From the NCBI GenBank assembly GCA_934660915.1, contig CAKUIF010000001.1, forward strand, positions 359,013 to 423,012: a DNA stretch of 64,000 nucleotides, written 5' to 3'. Origin of the DNA: an uncultured Olsenella sp. GTDB lineage: Bacteria; Actinomycetota; Coriobacteriia; Coriobacteriales; Atopobiaceae. A model generated the notes under the pieces. It was not told the origin of the DNA. It was given only the letters and a program-made list of their open reading frames with translations, and made no database searches. The position numbers and the translations under genes are program-made. Each line of letters begins with the position of its first letter. The first letter of the stretch is position 1. Shown here piece by piece: positions 47,324 through 56,335 of the stretch.

Positions 47324-48486
47324 GAGACAGTCCCTTCGTTGTTATCGGCAAGGGCAGCGCGTGCGGCCGCGGCGCCGGCGACCATGCCGCTCTTCCATGC
47401 CCAGGCGAGGTTGAACCCGCCGCAGTCGGCGTCCACGTCGAGCGCCTCGCCGCAGGCGTAGAGGCCCGGGCGCGTGCGCGACGCGAGCGTGGCCGGATCG
47501 AAATCGGAAGTCGGAAGGCCACCGCGGCTGACCTGGGCTTTGTTCGTCTCGGCAAGGCCCTCGACCACGAAATCGAGCACACGGGCGCGGCACAGGGCGG
47601 CGGCTCCGGCGCCGAGCGCCGAGGCGATGCGCGGGTCGAGCACGCCGTCGGGAGCGAGGCCCGCGAGCTCGCCTGCGGGGATACCGCAGGTGAGGTCGAG
47701 GCGGACGACGTCGCCCGGAAGCGCGCGGCGCGAGAAATCGAACATCACGATGCCCGAGAGGCCCCACGGGCGGAAGAGCACCTCCCCGTCCTCGGCAAAG
47801 ACCGGTTGCCCGCCGCGCATGAGCTCGGCGCGCACGCGGGCGCGACGGCCGTCGAGCTCGTCGAGCGAGACGCTGCCGTCGGCGGGGCGCGCGGCCAGGG
47901 GGCACAGCACCGGCTCGCCGGAGCCGCCCGTCGCCAGGATCACCGTGCGCGGGCGGATGCTCCCCGCCTGCCAATTCAGCCTGTCTGATTTGGCAGGCCA
48001 CCCAGACACGTCGGCCTCCCTGCCCGGCGCGAGGACCACTCCCGCGCGCCGGCAGCGGTCGAGCAAAACGTTGCGCACGCTCGCCGCCTGTAGGGACGCC
48101 GGATAGAGACGCCCGTCCTCGCTCACCCACGCAAGTCCGCAGCCACGCCAGAATTCGAGCACGTCGGCGAGCCACTCTTCGCCCTCGCCGCATACGGTGC
48201 CCACGAAATCGGGGTCGTTGTAGCGCCAGGTGTCGAGGCGCTCGTTCGCGAAGTTGCAGCGCCCGTTGCCCGTGGCCAGGATGGTGCGTCCGCACTCGAG
48301 GTCACGCTCGAGCACGACGACCGAGGCCCCTGCCTCCGCGGCGACGGCCGCGGCCACGAGCCCCGCCGCGCCGCCGCCTACCACGGCGACGTCGCAGGCG
48401 GCGGGCACCTCAACCGCGGCGGCAGCCGCGGCGAGGGCTTCTTTCTGCTTTGCCCGAGAGGGCTTCTTTTTTTGCGAGGACGCCAC
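47317..48486 (-). CDS. NAD(P)/FAD-dependent oxidoreductase, BaiN/HI0933 family
   Basis: The 389-residue flavoprotein has DVAVVGGGAAGLVAAAVAAEAGASV for FAD, TILATGNGRCNFANE as the HI0933 signature, VILATGGSG in the middle and a C-terminal LYACGEALDVDADCGGFNLAWAWKSG. BaiN was proposed to act in bile-acid dehydroxylation; most members are simply uncharacterised. Residues about 162-175 (WPAKSDRLNWQAGS) are encoded by a palindrome related to the intergenic repeat at 60,332-60,402 and replace a short loop before the second FAD segment. The N-terminus is Lys/Ala-rich. Confidence 0.88.
   Translation of the reverse strand: MASSQKKKPSRAKQKEALAAAAAAVEVPAACDVAVVGGGAAGLVAAAVAAEAGASVVVLERDLECGRTILATGNGRCNFANERLDTWRYNDPDFVGTVCGEGEEWLADVLEFWRGCGLAWVSEDGRLYPASLQAASVRNVLLDRCRRAGVVLAPGREADVSGWPAKSDRLNWQAGSIRPRTVILATGGSGEPVLCPLAARPADGSVSLDELDGRRARVRAELMRGGQPVFAEDGEVLFRPWGLSGIVMFDFSRRALPGDVVRLDLTCGIPAGELAGLAPDGVLDPRIASALGAGAAALCRARVLDFVVEGLAETNKAQVSRGGLPTSDFDPATLASRTRPGLYACGEALDVDADCGGFNLAWAWKSGMVAGAAAARAALADNNEGTVSC
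47967..47997. repeat. Palindrome of family E inside a coding sequence
   Basis: CCTGCCAA (47,967-47,974) and TTGGCAGG (47,990-47,997) form an inverted pair. The central TCAGCCTGTCTGATTTGGCA matches the intergenic TCAGCCGGTCTGATTTTGCA at 60,342-60,361 except for two bases. The frame of the flavoprotein gene stays open through it. Confidence 0.65.
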
Positions 48487-48490
48487 GGAG

Positions 48491-49399
48491 TTACAGGCCC
48501 TCGTTGGCGAGGAACTCGGTGAACTCGGCCACCTGCACGACCGTCTCGGTCATCTGGGGCAGGGTGCCCGCGGGCAGCTTCTCCTCGAAGTCGCCGCGGT
48601 CGCAGGCCTCGGCGAGCACCGGGTCGATGCCGAGCTGGCCCAGCTCCACGAGGCCGAACGCGCGGGCGGTCTCCTCGAGGCGAGAAGGACCGTAGGGGTA
48701 GATCTTCTTGCCGCAATCGGGGCAGGTCACGTAGGCCATGTTCTCCACGAGGCCGATGACGGGGACCTCCATCATGTTGGCCATGTTCACGGCCTTGCCC
48801 ACGACCATCTGGACGAGGTCCTGCGGCGAGCTCACGATGACGACGCCCTCGACGGGCAGGCTCTGGAAGACGGTGAGCGCCACGTCGGAGGTTCCCGGGG
48901 GCATGTCGACGAGCAGGAAGTTGAGCTCGCCCCAGGCGGTCTGGCCCCAGAACTGCTTGATGGCGCCGGCCACGACGGGGCCGCGCCACAGCACGGGGTC
49001 GGTCTCGTGCTCGAGGACGAGGTTCGCGCTCATGATCTTAATGCCGCCGCGGGATTCCTGCGGGATGAGGAGGTTGTCCTGCGCGTAGGCGTGGGCGCCG
49101 GCGAGGCCGAACATCTTTGGGATGGAGGGGCCCGTGACGTCGGCGTCCAGGATGCCGACCTTGGCGCCGCGGCGGGCGAGCTCGGTGGCGAGGATGCCCG
49201 TGACGAGCGACTTGCCCACGCCGCCCTTGCCCGAGACCACGCCGATCACGTGCTTGACCGAGCTGCCCTCGGCGAGGGGCTCGACCTGGGGCGCGGCGGC
49301 CTGCTGCGCGGCGGCGGCCTGCTGCTCCTCGGCGCCCTTCTTGCGGGAGCTCTCGAACTCCTCGCGGATGCGCTGCTTCTCGGCTTCGTCCATGGCCAT
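48491..49399 (-). CDS. mrp: Mrp/NBP35 (ApbC) family iron-sulfur carrier ATPase
   Basis: The 302-residue P-loop protein has the deviant Walker A SGKGGVGKSLVTG (about 56-68), DADVTGPSIPKMFG and a CPDC motif (TCPDCGKKIYPYG) that can hold a bridging Fe-S cluster. Mrp proteins deliver Fe-S clusters to client enzymes. A low-complexity Gln/Ala-rich N-terminal tail (about 1-45) precedes the ATPase. The stop of this gene lies four bases from the start of the flavoprotein gene, so the three genes read as one operon. Confidence 0.92.
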   Translation of the reverse strand: MAMDEAEKQRIREEFESSRKKGAEEQQAAAAQQAAAPQVEPLAEGSSVKHVIGVVSGKGGVGKSLVTGILATELARRGAKVGILDADVTGPSIPKMFGLAGAHAYAQDNLLIPQESRGGIKIMSANLVLEHETDPVLWRGPVVAGAIKQFWGQTAWGELNFLLVDMPPGTSDVALTVFQSLPVEGVVIVSSPQDLVQMVVGKAVNMANMMEVPVIGLVENMAYVTCPDCGKKIYPYGPSRLEETARAFGLVELGQLGIDPVLAEACDRGDFEEKLPAGTLPQMTETVVQVAEFTEFLANEGL

Positions 49400-49503
49400 G
49401 GTTACCTCTTTCTTACGCTTATCTGCAACCTTTGATTCTACCCGCTGGCGGGAGCGCGCAAGGCAGATAATGGATTCTCTTGGATACCGAAAGGAGCCCG
49501 CCT

Positions 49504-50577
49504 GTGCCGAGCGAGCGAGACATACGTGTTTGCGGGCCGATCTCCGAGGCGGAGCGCTTTGCGCTCGACTCGGACGGCTTCGCCTGCGTCCGCGTGAGCG
49601 ACGAACCCGAGATCTGGCGCGTCGAGTTGCTCATGGAGCGGACGTTCTTGCCGACCGTCAACGTTCACGTGGTGCGCGACGGCGACGACGTGCTCATCGT
49701 CGACACGGGCACCTCCGACGACTACAACGACACGCGCCTTATGCGCGCGCTCGTGCGCCTCGGGGTGGACCCCACGCGCGCGACTGTGTTCATCACCCAT
49801 TCGCACGAGGACCACGCCGGGCTCGCGCGCGAGCTGGCCGACGCCGGCGCGCGCATCCTGATGAGCGAGCAGGCGCTCGCCGACCTCCGCGCGTTCGCGG
49901 CACCCGAGTACCGGGACTTCCTCGCCGGGCGCCTTGCCTCGGAGGGGTTCGCGCCCGACGTCGCCCGCGACCTCGCGAACACGATGTGGACAACGCGCTC
50001 GGGCTCCATGCTCGACGGCGTTTCCGTGGAGGTCGTGCGTCCGGGCGACCGCGTGCGCTGCGGGCGATGGGAGTTCGAGGTTGTCGGGACCCCCGGGCAC
50101 ACGCCGGGGCACTGTGTGCTCTGGCACCCGGGGCTCGGCATCGCGTTTACCGGCGACGCGCTTCTCTTTGCGTGCTCGACCTTCATCTGCTTCTGGAAAG
50201 ACACGCCCGACGCACTCGGCCTCCATCTTCAGAGCCTGCACGCGCTCGCTGGGCTGGGCATCAAGCAGGCGTATTTGGGCCACGGCGAGCAGGAGGGCAG
50301 CATCGCCGAGCGCGCTGAGGCCAACATCGCCCACCACGAGCGCCGCAGCGCGCGGGCGGTCAAGGCCATCCGCGAGCAACCGGGGCGCTGCGCCTGCGAG
50401 CTGTTCCGCGACCTCGGCTGGCACGCGATCGGAGAGGGCGGCCTCGACGCCGTGCCGCTCCTCACGCGCTGGTTCATCGCCGCCGAGAGCATCGCGAACC
50501 TCGACCACCTCGTCGCAATCGGCTCCATTCGCCGAGTCACGGACGCCTCGGGCGTGGCGCGGTATTATCCCGAGTAA
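49504..50577 (+). CDS. Metallo-beta-lactamase-fold hydrolase
   Basis: This is a 357-residue MBL-fold protein with the metal motif THSHEDHAG (about 98-106), GTPGHTPGH and FTGDALLF for further ligands, and a C-terminal helical domain (about 240-357) of the glyoxalase II/LACTB2 type. It could hydrolyse a thioester, lactone or nucleic acid; the substrate cannot be named. GTG at 49,504 is preferred because AAGGAG is seven bases upstream; a TTG eight codons earlier would overlap that site. It is divergent from mrp and followed by the YhcH gene 42 bases later. Confidence 0.85.
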   Translation: MPSERDIRVCGPISEAERFALDSDGFACVRVSDEPEIWRVELLMERTFLPTVNVHVVRDGDDVLIVDTGTSDDYNDTRLMRALVRLGVDPTRATVFITHSHEDHAGLARELADAGARILMSEQALADLRAFAAPEYRDFLAGRLASEGFAPDVARDLANTMWTTRSGSMLDGVSVEVVRPGDRVRCGRWEFEVVGTPGHTPGHCVLWHPGLGIAFTGDALLFACSTFICFWKDTPDALGLHLQSLHALAGLGIKQAYLGHGEQEGSIAERAEANIAHHERRSARAVKAIREQPGRCACELFRDLGWHAIGEGGLDAVPLLTRWFIAAESIANLDHLVAIGSIRRVTDASGVARYYPE

Positions 50578-50619
50578 CGAGAAGCGCCGGGGCGCCCCGG
50601 CAAAACCAAGGAGGTTTCT

Positions 50620-51081
50620 ATGCTCTTCTCCTCTCTTTCCGACTACGCGCAGAGCGTCATCCCGGCCGATCGCATGGCAAAGGTGCTCGAGTTCCTGAGC
50701 CGCGACGACCTCGCCGACATCGAGTGCGGCCGCCACGACATCGACGGCGACAACGTCTTTGCCAACGTGATGGAGTTCGAGACCGTGCCCGCGTCCGAGA
50801 AGCCCTTCGAGGCTCACCGCCGCTACGCCGACGTCCACTTTGTGATCAGCGGCGTCGAGCGCCTGGCCTGCGCGCCCGTCGACGAGCTCGAGGCGCTCGG
50901 AGAGTACAACGAAGGCGACGACTACGGCCTGTACGTGAACGCCAAGCGCGAGGCCTGGGTCGAGATGCACGAGGGCGACCTCGTGGTCACGCCGCCGTGC
51001 GACGCCCACAAGCCCGGCTGCTGCACCGAGACGGGTCCCGCCAAGCTCAAGAAGGCCTGTGTGAAGGTCCTCGTCGACTAG
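50620..51081 (+). CDS. YhcH/YjgK/YiaL-family (DUF386) sugar-associated protein
   Basis: The 153-residue cupin-like protein has the family pattern FEAHRRYADVHFVISGVERLACAP and a later MHEGDLVVTPPCDAHKPGCC, whose histidine may bind metal. Family members accompany sialic acid and beta-galactoside pathways (NanQ anomerase, EbgC). No sugar genes are adjacent; the LacI regulator is on the opposite strand about 540 bases away. AAGGAGG precedes the ATG. Confidence 0.88.
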   Translation: MLFSSLSDYAQSVIPADRMAKVLEFLSRDDLADIECGRHDIDGDNVFANVMEFETVPASEKPFEAHRRYADVHFVISGVERLACAPVDELEALGEYNEGDDYGLYVNAKREAWVEMHEGDLVVTPPCDAHKPGCCTETGPAKLKKACVKVLVD

Positions 51082-51098
51082 TTCCAAGGCAAATCCGC

Positions 51099-51222
51099 AA
51101 AAGTCGGTGCCTTAATCAAGACCCCCTGAGTATCGAAGCTGTTTTGAGGGACGTTTGCCCAGTTGGCGAGTCGCCGCAGCATGGTTGATACTCGGAGGGT
51201 TCGAATTAAGGCACCGACTTTT
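51099..51222. repeat. Nested palindrome, family D
   Basis: Outer perfect 18-base arms AAAAGTCGGTGCCTTAAT (51,099-51,116) and its complement (51,205-51,222) enclose an inner imperfect pair, CCCTGAGTATC (51,124-51,134) with GATACTCGGAGGG (51,187-51,199). It is followed by TT, so it could end the YhcH transcript. Only one copy was seen in the window. Confidence 0.8.
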
Positions 51223-51225
51223 TGA

Positions 51226-51623
51226 AGTTTGACCATTATTCGCCGAAATCATCAAGGCCCATACCCTTGCCAGGAAGGCTGAATTGCGACGAGATTGCTG
51301 ATTGATCAGTCGAGTTACATGTTTGGCTGTTCACATTTTGGTCACGCTTTTTAAAGAAATCTAAGATAAACGGTAGCAATTTACACGTGAGCGGTCCATT
51401 TTGTACTGCTGTACAATTCACACTTGATAAGGTGAACGTTTCCTTACTAGGATGATAAGCTAGCCTGAACCGCGGGATGCGACAACCTCGATTCACGGTC
51501 TTCCTTTAGCCGCCGGAAACCCACGGCTGACGCGAGACGAACGCCATGCCGTCCCTCGCCAGTACCTCCCAACCAAACCGTGGGCGCCCGGCGGCCTTTG
51601 TGTTTAGCTGCGTCTTGCAGCCG
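51226..51623. other. AT-rich intergenic region
   Basis: Composition falls well below the genome average between about 51,230 and 51,480. One minus-strand frame (51,236-51,496, 86 codons) ends in FSLPGKGMGLDDFGE, which looks protein-like. It has no ribosome site, and I cannot support it as a gene. It may be a fragment of a transferred gene. Confidence 0.3.
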
Positions 51624-52712
51624 CTAAACCTCGATGCCCGCCAAGCGGCAATACTGATCGAGGTTGCTGCGGAACACGAGGTCGACACCGCCGCGCAGCA
51701 CACTCTCGGCCGGCAGCTCGCCGCGCAGCAGGTACTCGCCGAGCATCCGCGCGCCGCGATACGCAAGGGCGATCGGGTCCTTGTACACGATGTTGGTAAA
51801 GATGCCGCGACGCATAGCGATCACGTTCTCGGGAAACAGGTCGCTCGCGATCACGCGGATCTTTCCCACAAGCCCCAGCTCCATAAGGGTGTCCGCCACG
51901 ACCTCGGAGCCGACGGCAAAGACGCTGCACACGAGCCCCGGCGCGTCAGCGTCGGAAAGAAGCGCCTCGACCTTACCTCGCAGCTCATCGATCTGCTTGT
52001 GCGCGCCGTAGAGGTCGCGGACCGCGTAGTCGAGGCCGCGCTCGTCGAAATAGGCGTGGAACGCCCGGGCCACGTCGGCGTGCGAGTCGGTGTGGGGGTC
52101 GCCCGCGAGCAGCAGGATCTTCTTTGCGCCGGGGACCCCGGGAAGCAGGTTCGCCGCCTGCTCGGCCATGAGGCTTCCGGCCTCGGAGTAGCCGGCCACG
52201 GTGGCGCCGAGCCTTCCCGTGTGCGGCCTGTCGCCGTCGACGAGCACGACCGAGACGCCGAGCTTGGAGATCTTGGTCAGAAGCTCGACCGTTCCCGGCT
52301 CGACGGGCGCGTACGCGATCAGGCCGTCGGGACGCTCCCCCGCCTCGGCCTGCTCGAGCACCTCCTCGAGCACCTGGGCGTAGCCGCCGATGACAAAGGG
52401 ACGCGCATCGAACACCATGCCATGGTCGCGCGCCTCAGCCTCGTAGCGCTCGACGCCGCGCCACAGGTAGGCGAAGTAGAAGCTGCCCTCCTGCTCTGCC
52501 GAGAGCAGGCACACGACGACCTTGAGGTCGCGGCGGCGCAGCACCGAGGCGCTCTCGTTTCGGCGGTATCCCATCTCGTCGGCGGCAAGAAGGACCTTCG
52601 CGCGAACCGCGTCGGAAACACCCGGCTTGTTTGCCACGACCTTGTGGACGGTGTTCACCGAGACGCCGAGCTTGGCAGCGATGTCTTTCATGGTCACGCG
52701 AGAGCTGCTCAT
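51624..52712 (-). CDS. LacI-family transcriptional regulator
   Basis: The 362-residue repressor has an N-terminal HTH (MKDIAAKLGVSVNTVHKVVANK, about 7-28) and hinge. A periplasmic-binding-protein fold (60-345) of the ribose-binding type follows, with ASDLFPENVIAMRRGIFTNIV in the effector lobe. LacI regulators bind a sugar or similar ligand and release an operator. The ligand is unknown, and no sugar transport genes lie beside it. It is downstream of and close to (eight bases from) the DUF2974 gene, suggesting a shared transcript. Confidence 0.92.
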   Translation of the reverse strand: MSSSRVTMKDIAAKLGVSVNTVHKVVANKPGVSDAVRAKVLLAADEMGYRRNESASVLRRRDLKVVVCLLSAEQEGSFYFAYLWRGVERYEAEARDHGMVFDARPFVIGGYAQVLEEVLEQAEAGERPDGLIAYAPVEPGTVELLTKISKLGVSVVLVDGDRPHTGRLGATVAGYSEAGSLMAEQAANLLPGVPGAKKILLLAGDPHTDSHADVARAFHAYFDERGLDYAVRDLYGAHKQIDELRGKVEALLSDADAPGLVCSVFAVGSEVVADTLMELGLVGKIRVIASDLFPENVIAMRRGIFTNIVYKDPIALAYRGARMLGEYLLRGELPAESVLRGGVDLVFRSNLDQYCRLAGIEV

Positions 52713-52720
52713 CGGGTCCT

Positions 52721-53878
52721 CTAGTTCGTGGAGGGGCTACAGGAATCGTTCACCATCTTAGCGTTGCGTGGGTCCAAGGTGGCAAGAAGCCCGCCAGCGG
52801 AGGGAAGCTCGAGGTCGGGCGTGAAGGCCTTCGCGAGGCCGGCGAGCGCGCGAAAAAGGTAGCCGCGCTGCTCGTCGGTAAGGTCGGCGAAACCCGCCGC
52901 CATGGCGGGCAAGGTCTCGGAAAGGTTGCCGCGCACCCCGGCGAGCGTGTCTTGGCCGCTTGCGTAGAGCACCTGGAACATGGCGTCGATGAAGCCGGCG
53001 CGCTCTTCTCGGCTCATGTCGGCGAACCACTGGTTGATCGACTGATCGATGACAACGGCGCTGCGGGACACCTTGTCCGCGCGGGCGAAGTCGGCCCCTT
53101 CCACCACCCAGCTGAAGGGGTCGTGTTGGAGCGCGCCGCGCGCGGTCGAACAGACGACGGAGTACTCCTCCTGTTGCTCGAACATCATGCCGATGACGGA
53201 GGACTCGGGCACCGTCTTGCTCACCTTGCCCACGCGCACGGCGAAGTCCCCCGACGCCATCGCCTCGGCGGTAAAGCCCGGGCCGTCGTGAGAGAAGACC
53301 TTCTCGATTCGTGCGTAGGCCTGCTCAGAGCAGTTCATCGCGGAGTAGACGGCGAGGTTTCCGCCCTTTGAGTGGCCGCCCACGTAGAGCCTGCCAGAAA
53401 CGCCGCGGGCCACGCGCTCAAGGTAGGCGACGGCCGCGCGCTGCGAGGGGACGTCGGTCTCGAAGGCCATGTTGAAGTCTTCTTTCCAGCCGACGAGCGA
53501 GTTGTCCGTCCCGCGGAAGCTCACGTAGGCGTCGCCCGAGGGAAAGCGCAGCGCACAGGCGGCGAACTGCTTCTCTTCCGCGTCGTCGGTCTCGGAGACG
53601 TAGCTGCACAGGCGCACGCCGCGCAGGCGCGGCGAGGCGACGGCCGCCGTGAGGAGCTGAATGAGCCCCTTCGGGTCCCACAGCCCCGCCGCCATAGCGT
53701 CGAACCACTCCGCGCAGAATACCTTATACAGGGGCACGCCGCGCTTGGTCCTGGCGGCACGGGCCGCATCAGGCAGCCGATAGTACGAAAGGCACGCGAG
53801 CACGAGGCTGTCGACGTCGCCGAGCGGGCGCTCGTCAAGAGAATCGAACTCGGAGCTAAGGTAATCGATTATGTTCAT
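52721..53878 (-). CDS. DUF2974 (Mbeg1-like) alpha/beta hydrolase
   Basis: The 385-residue protein has the lipase-like elbow YVGGHSKGGNLAVYSA, whose serine is the likely nucleophile, and AYVSFRGTDNSLVGWKEDF near the oxyanion region. DUF2974 proteins are common in gut anaerobes and are predicted lipases or esterases acting in the cytoplasm. The start is ATG 53,878 (MNIIDYLSSEF), with AAGGTG upstream. It begins 16 bases after the uvrB stop. No signal peptide. Confidence 0.88.
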   Translation of the reverse strand: MNIIDYLSSEFDSLDERPLGDVDSLVLACLSYYRLPDAARAARTKRGVPLYKVFCAEWFDAMAAGLWDPKGLIQLLTAAVASPRLRGVRLCSYVSETDDAEEKQFAACALRFPSGDAYVSFRGTDNSLVGWKEDFNMAFETDVPSQRAAVAYLERVARGVSGRLYVGGHSKGGNLAVYSAMNCSEQAYARIEKVFSHDGPGFTAEAMASGDFAVRVGKVSKTVPESSVIGMMFEQQEEYSVVCSTARGALQHDPFSWVVEGADFARADKVSRSAVVIDQSINQWFADMSREERAGFIDAMFQVLYASGQDTLAGVRGNLSETLPAMAAGFADLTDEQRGYLFRALAGLAKAFTPDLELPSAGGLLATLDPRNAKMVNDSCSPSTN

Positions 53879-53894
53879 TGCTGTGCTCGGCACC

Positions 53895-56108
53895 TTACTT
53901 CTTTGGTTTCCAGCGACGGCGGGTGGCGTGGGCGCTGCCCTTGCGGGCACCGGCCTTGAGGCGAGCCATCACGTCGTCCGCACTCGCGCCCTCCAGGCGG
54001 CTCTTTACCTCCACGAGCTGGTCGCGGGCCGCGGCGGCGCGCTCGAAGTCCATCGCCTCCGAGGCGCGCGCCATCTCGGTCTGAAGGCCGCTCGCCAGCT
54101 CCTCGAGCTCGGCGCGGGAGAGCTCGCCGAGGTCGAGCACGTGACGGTCCTCAGGCGCCCCCTGCTCGTCGGCCCCCTCGCCCGATGCGGTGTAGAACGC
54201 GCCGTGCCCGAGCTCGTCGCCGCGGCTGCGCTTGCGCTTGCCCACGTTGTCGTCCGCCTCGGCGATGAAGGCGCTGATGTCGTTGATCGCCTTGTGGACG
54301 GTCTTGGGCACGATGCCGTGCTCAGCGTTGTAGGCCATCTGCAGCTCGCGGCGGCGGGCCGTCTCGTCGATGGCCACGCGCATGGAGTCGGTGATCACAT
54401 CGGCGTACATGACCACGCGGCCCTTGGCGTTTCTTGCCGCGCGGCCCATGGTCTGGATGAGGGAGCGGCGGTTGCGCAGGAAGCCCTCTTTGTCCGCGTC
54501 GAGGATGGCCACAAGGCTGACCTCGGGGATGTCCAGGCCCTCGCGCAGGAGGTTGATGCCCACGAGCACGTCGATGCGGCCCTCGCGCAGGTCGCGGATA
54601 ATCTCCACGCGGTCGAGCGTGGCGGTGTCGGAGTGCATGTAGTTGACCCGCACGCCTTCGTCGAGCAGGTGGTCGGTGAGGTCTTCTGCCATGCGCTTGG
54701 TAAGCGTGGTCACGAGCACGCGTTCCCTCTTTGCGACGGTGGCCTTGATCTCGTCGATCAGGTCGTCGATCTGGCCCTCGATGGGGCGCACCTCGACCTC
54801 GGGGTCCAAAAGCCCCGTCGGGCGGATGATCTGCTCCACGCGCTGCTGGCTGACGGACTCCTCGTAGTCGCCCGGCGTCGCGCTCACGTAGACGAACTGC
54901 GGCACGCGGCTCTCGAACTCGTCGAAGCGAAGCGGGCGGTTGTCGAGAGCCGACGGAAGGCGGAAACCGTGCTCCACCAGCGTGATCTTGCGCGAGCGGT
55001 CGCCCTCGTGCATGCCGCGGATCTGCGGCACCGTCACGTGGCTCTCGTCGATGATGCAGAGCATGTCCTTGGGGAAGTAATCGATCAAGGTGTAGGGCGG
55101 CTCGCCCGGCGCGCGTCCATCAAGGTGGCGCGAGTAGTTCTCGATGCCGTTGCAGAACCCCATGGTCTCGAGCATCTCGAGGTCATAGGCGGTGCGCTGC
55201 GCGAGGCGCTGGGCCTCGAGGAGCTTGTCGGCCGCCTTGAGCTCGGCCACGCGGCCCTCGAGCTCCTCGCTGATGGTCTTGAGCGCGCGGCCGACCTTGG
55301 GCCGCTCGGTCACGTAGTGCGACGCCGGCCAGATCGGGATGGCGTCGAACTCGCGGACGATCTCGCCCGTGACGTTGTCGACCTCGGCGATGAGCTCGAC
55401 CTCGTCGCCAAAGAAGCTCACGCGCAGCGGGTTCTCGGCGTACGGGGGGAACACATCCACGGTGTCCCCCCGCACACGGAAGGTTCCGCGCGAGAGGTCG
55501 TAGTCGTTGCGGTCGTACTGGATGTCGATGAGCGACTTGATGAGGTCGTCGCGCTCGAGCGGTTCGTCCTTCGAGACGTTGGGTGCGAGCCCCGCGTAGT
55601 CCTGCGGGCTGCCGATGCCGTAGATGCAGCTCACCGAGGCGACCACGATCACGTCGCGGCGCGAGAGCAGGCTCGAGGTGGCCTGGTGGCGGAGCTTCTC
55701 GACCTCCTCGTTGATGGAGGAGTCCTTCTCGATATAGGTGTCGGTCTGCGGGACGTAGGCCTCGGGCTGGTAGTAGTCGTAGTACGAGACGAAGTAGACG
55801 ACGGCGTTGTTCGGGAAGAACTCGCGCATCTCGGAGGCGACCTGCGCGGCCAGGGTCTTGTTCGGCTCCATGATGAGCGTCGGGCGGTTCAAGGCCTCGA
55901 TCGTCTTTGCCATGGTAAAGGTCTTGCCCGAGCCCGTGACGCCCATGAGGGTCTGGTAGCGCAGGCCGTCCTCGACCCCCTGCGCGAGCTTGGCGATGGC
56001 CTGGGGCTGGTCGCCTGAGGGCTCGAAGGGAGAGACGACGCGCAGCGGCTCGCCCGCGCTCTCACGCCCGAAGCGGCGCAGCTCGCCGCCGAATCGCTCG
56101 TCCGCCAT
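53895..56108 (-). CDS. uvrB: Excinuclease ABC subunit B
   Basis: UvrB is the damage-verifying helicase of nucleotide excision repair. The 737-residue protein has Walker A GVTGSGKTFTMAK, the beta-hairpin YYQPEAYVPQTDTYIEKD, DEAD-like IDESHVTVPQ and a C-terminal UVR domain (LQTEMARASEAMDFERAAAARD) that binds UvrC. ATG 56,108 (MADERFGG) has GGGAGG six bases upstream and is used instead of a start 51 codons earlier. It is not adjacent to uvrA, which is about 8 kb away on the same strand. Confidence 0.98.
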   Translation of the reverse strand: MADERFGGELRRFGRESAGEPLRVVSPFEPSGDQPQAIAKLAQGVEDGLRYQTLMGVTGSGKTFTMAKTIEALNRPTLIMEPNKTLAAQVASEMREFFPNNAVVYFVSYYDYYQPEAYVPQTDTYIEKDSSINEEVEKLRHQATSSLLSRRDVIVVASVSCIYGIGSPQDYAGLAPNVSKDEPLERDDLIKSLIDIQYDRNDYDLSRGTFRVRGDTVDVFPPYAENPLRVSFFGDEVELIAEVDNVTGEIVREFDAIPIWPASHYVTERPKVGRALKTISEELEGRVAELKAADKLLEAQRLAQRTAYDLEMLETMGFCNGIENYSRHLDGRAPGEPPYTLIDYFPKDMLCIIDESHVTVPQIRGMHEGDRSRKITLVEHGFRLPSALDNRPLRFDEFESRVPQFVYVSATPGDYEESVSQQRVEQIIRPTGLLDPEVEVRPIEGQIDDLIDEIKATVAKRERVLVTTLTKRMAEDLTDHLLDEGVRVNYMHSDTATLDRVEIIRDLREGRIDVLVGINLLREGLDIPEVSLVAILDADKEGFLRNRRSLIQTMGRAARNAKGRVVMYADVITDSMRVAIDETARRRELQMAYNAEHGIVPKTVHKAINDISAFIAEADDNVGKRKRSRGDELGHGAFYTASGEGADEQGAPEDRHVLDLGELSRAELEELASGLQTEMARASEAMDFERAAAARDQLVEVKSRLEGASADDVMARLKAGARKGSAHATRRRWKPKK

Positions 56109-56143
56109 ATATACCTCCCGCTTGCCGACAAACGTCAGTGATC

Positions 56144-56157
56144 CGTACAAGTGTACC
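56144..56157. promoter_or_regulatory. Possible LexA-like box upstream of uvrB
   Basis: CGTACAAGTGTACC contains the inverted pair GTACA/TGTAC. Compared with CGAACNNNNGTTCG it has three changed bases. It is 36 bases before the uvrB start; it is weaker than the uvrA and 27,049 sites. Confidence 0.3.
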
Positions 56158-56335
56158 AATTCCCACTGTATACCTCCCCTACAATTGGAGCTGACCATAA
56201 AGGGGCGAAGGCGCCACCGCCAGTAGCTCGAATCACGCGATGTTTTATATCGATGGCGCAAAGAATCGCGACGTCAGGTTAGGTCCGCCCGCACTTGGTT
56301 AGAATCGAAGGGATACGTTCACGGAAAGGCCGGGT

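Noticed and set aside
51236..51496. An 86-residue minus-strand gene in the AT-rich gap
   Set aside because: No ribosome site, no recognised family and no host-like codon use; listed only as a possible fragment.
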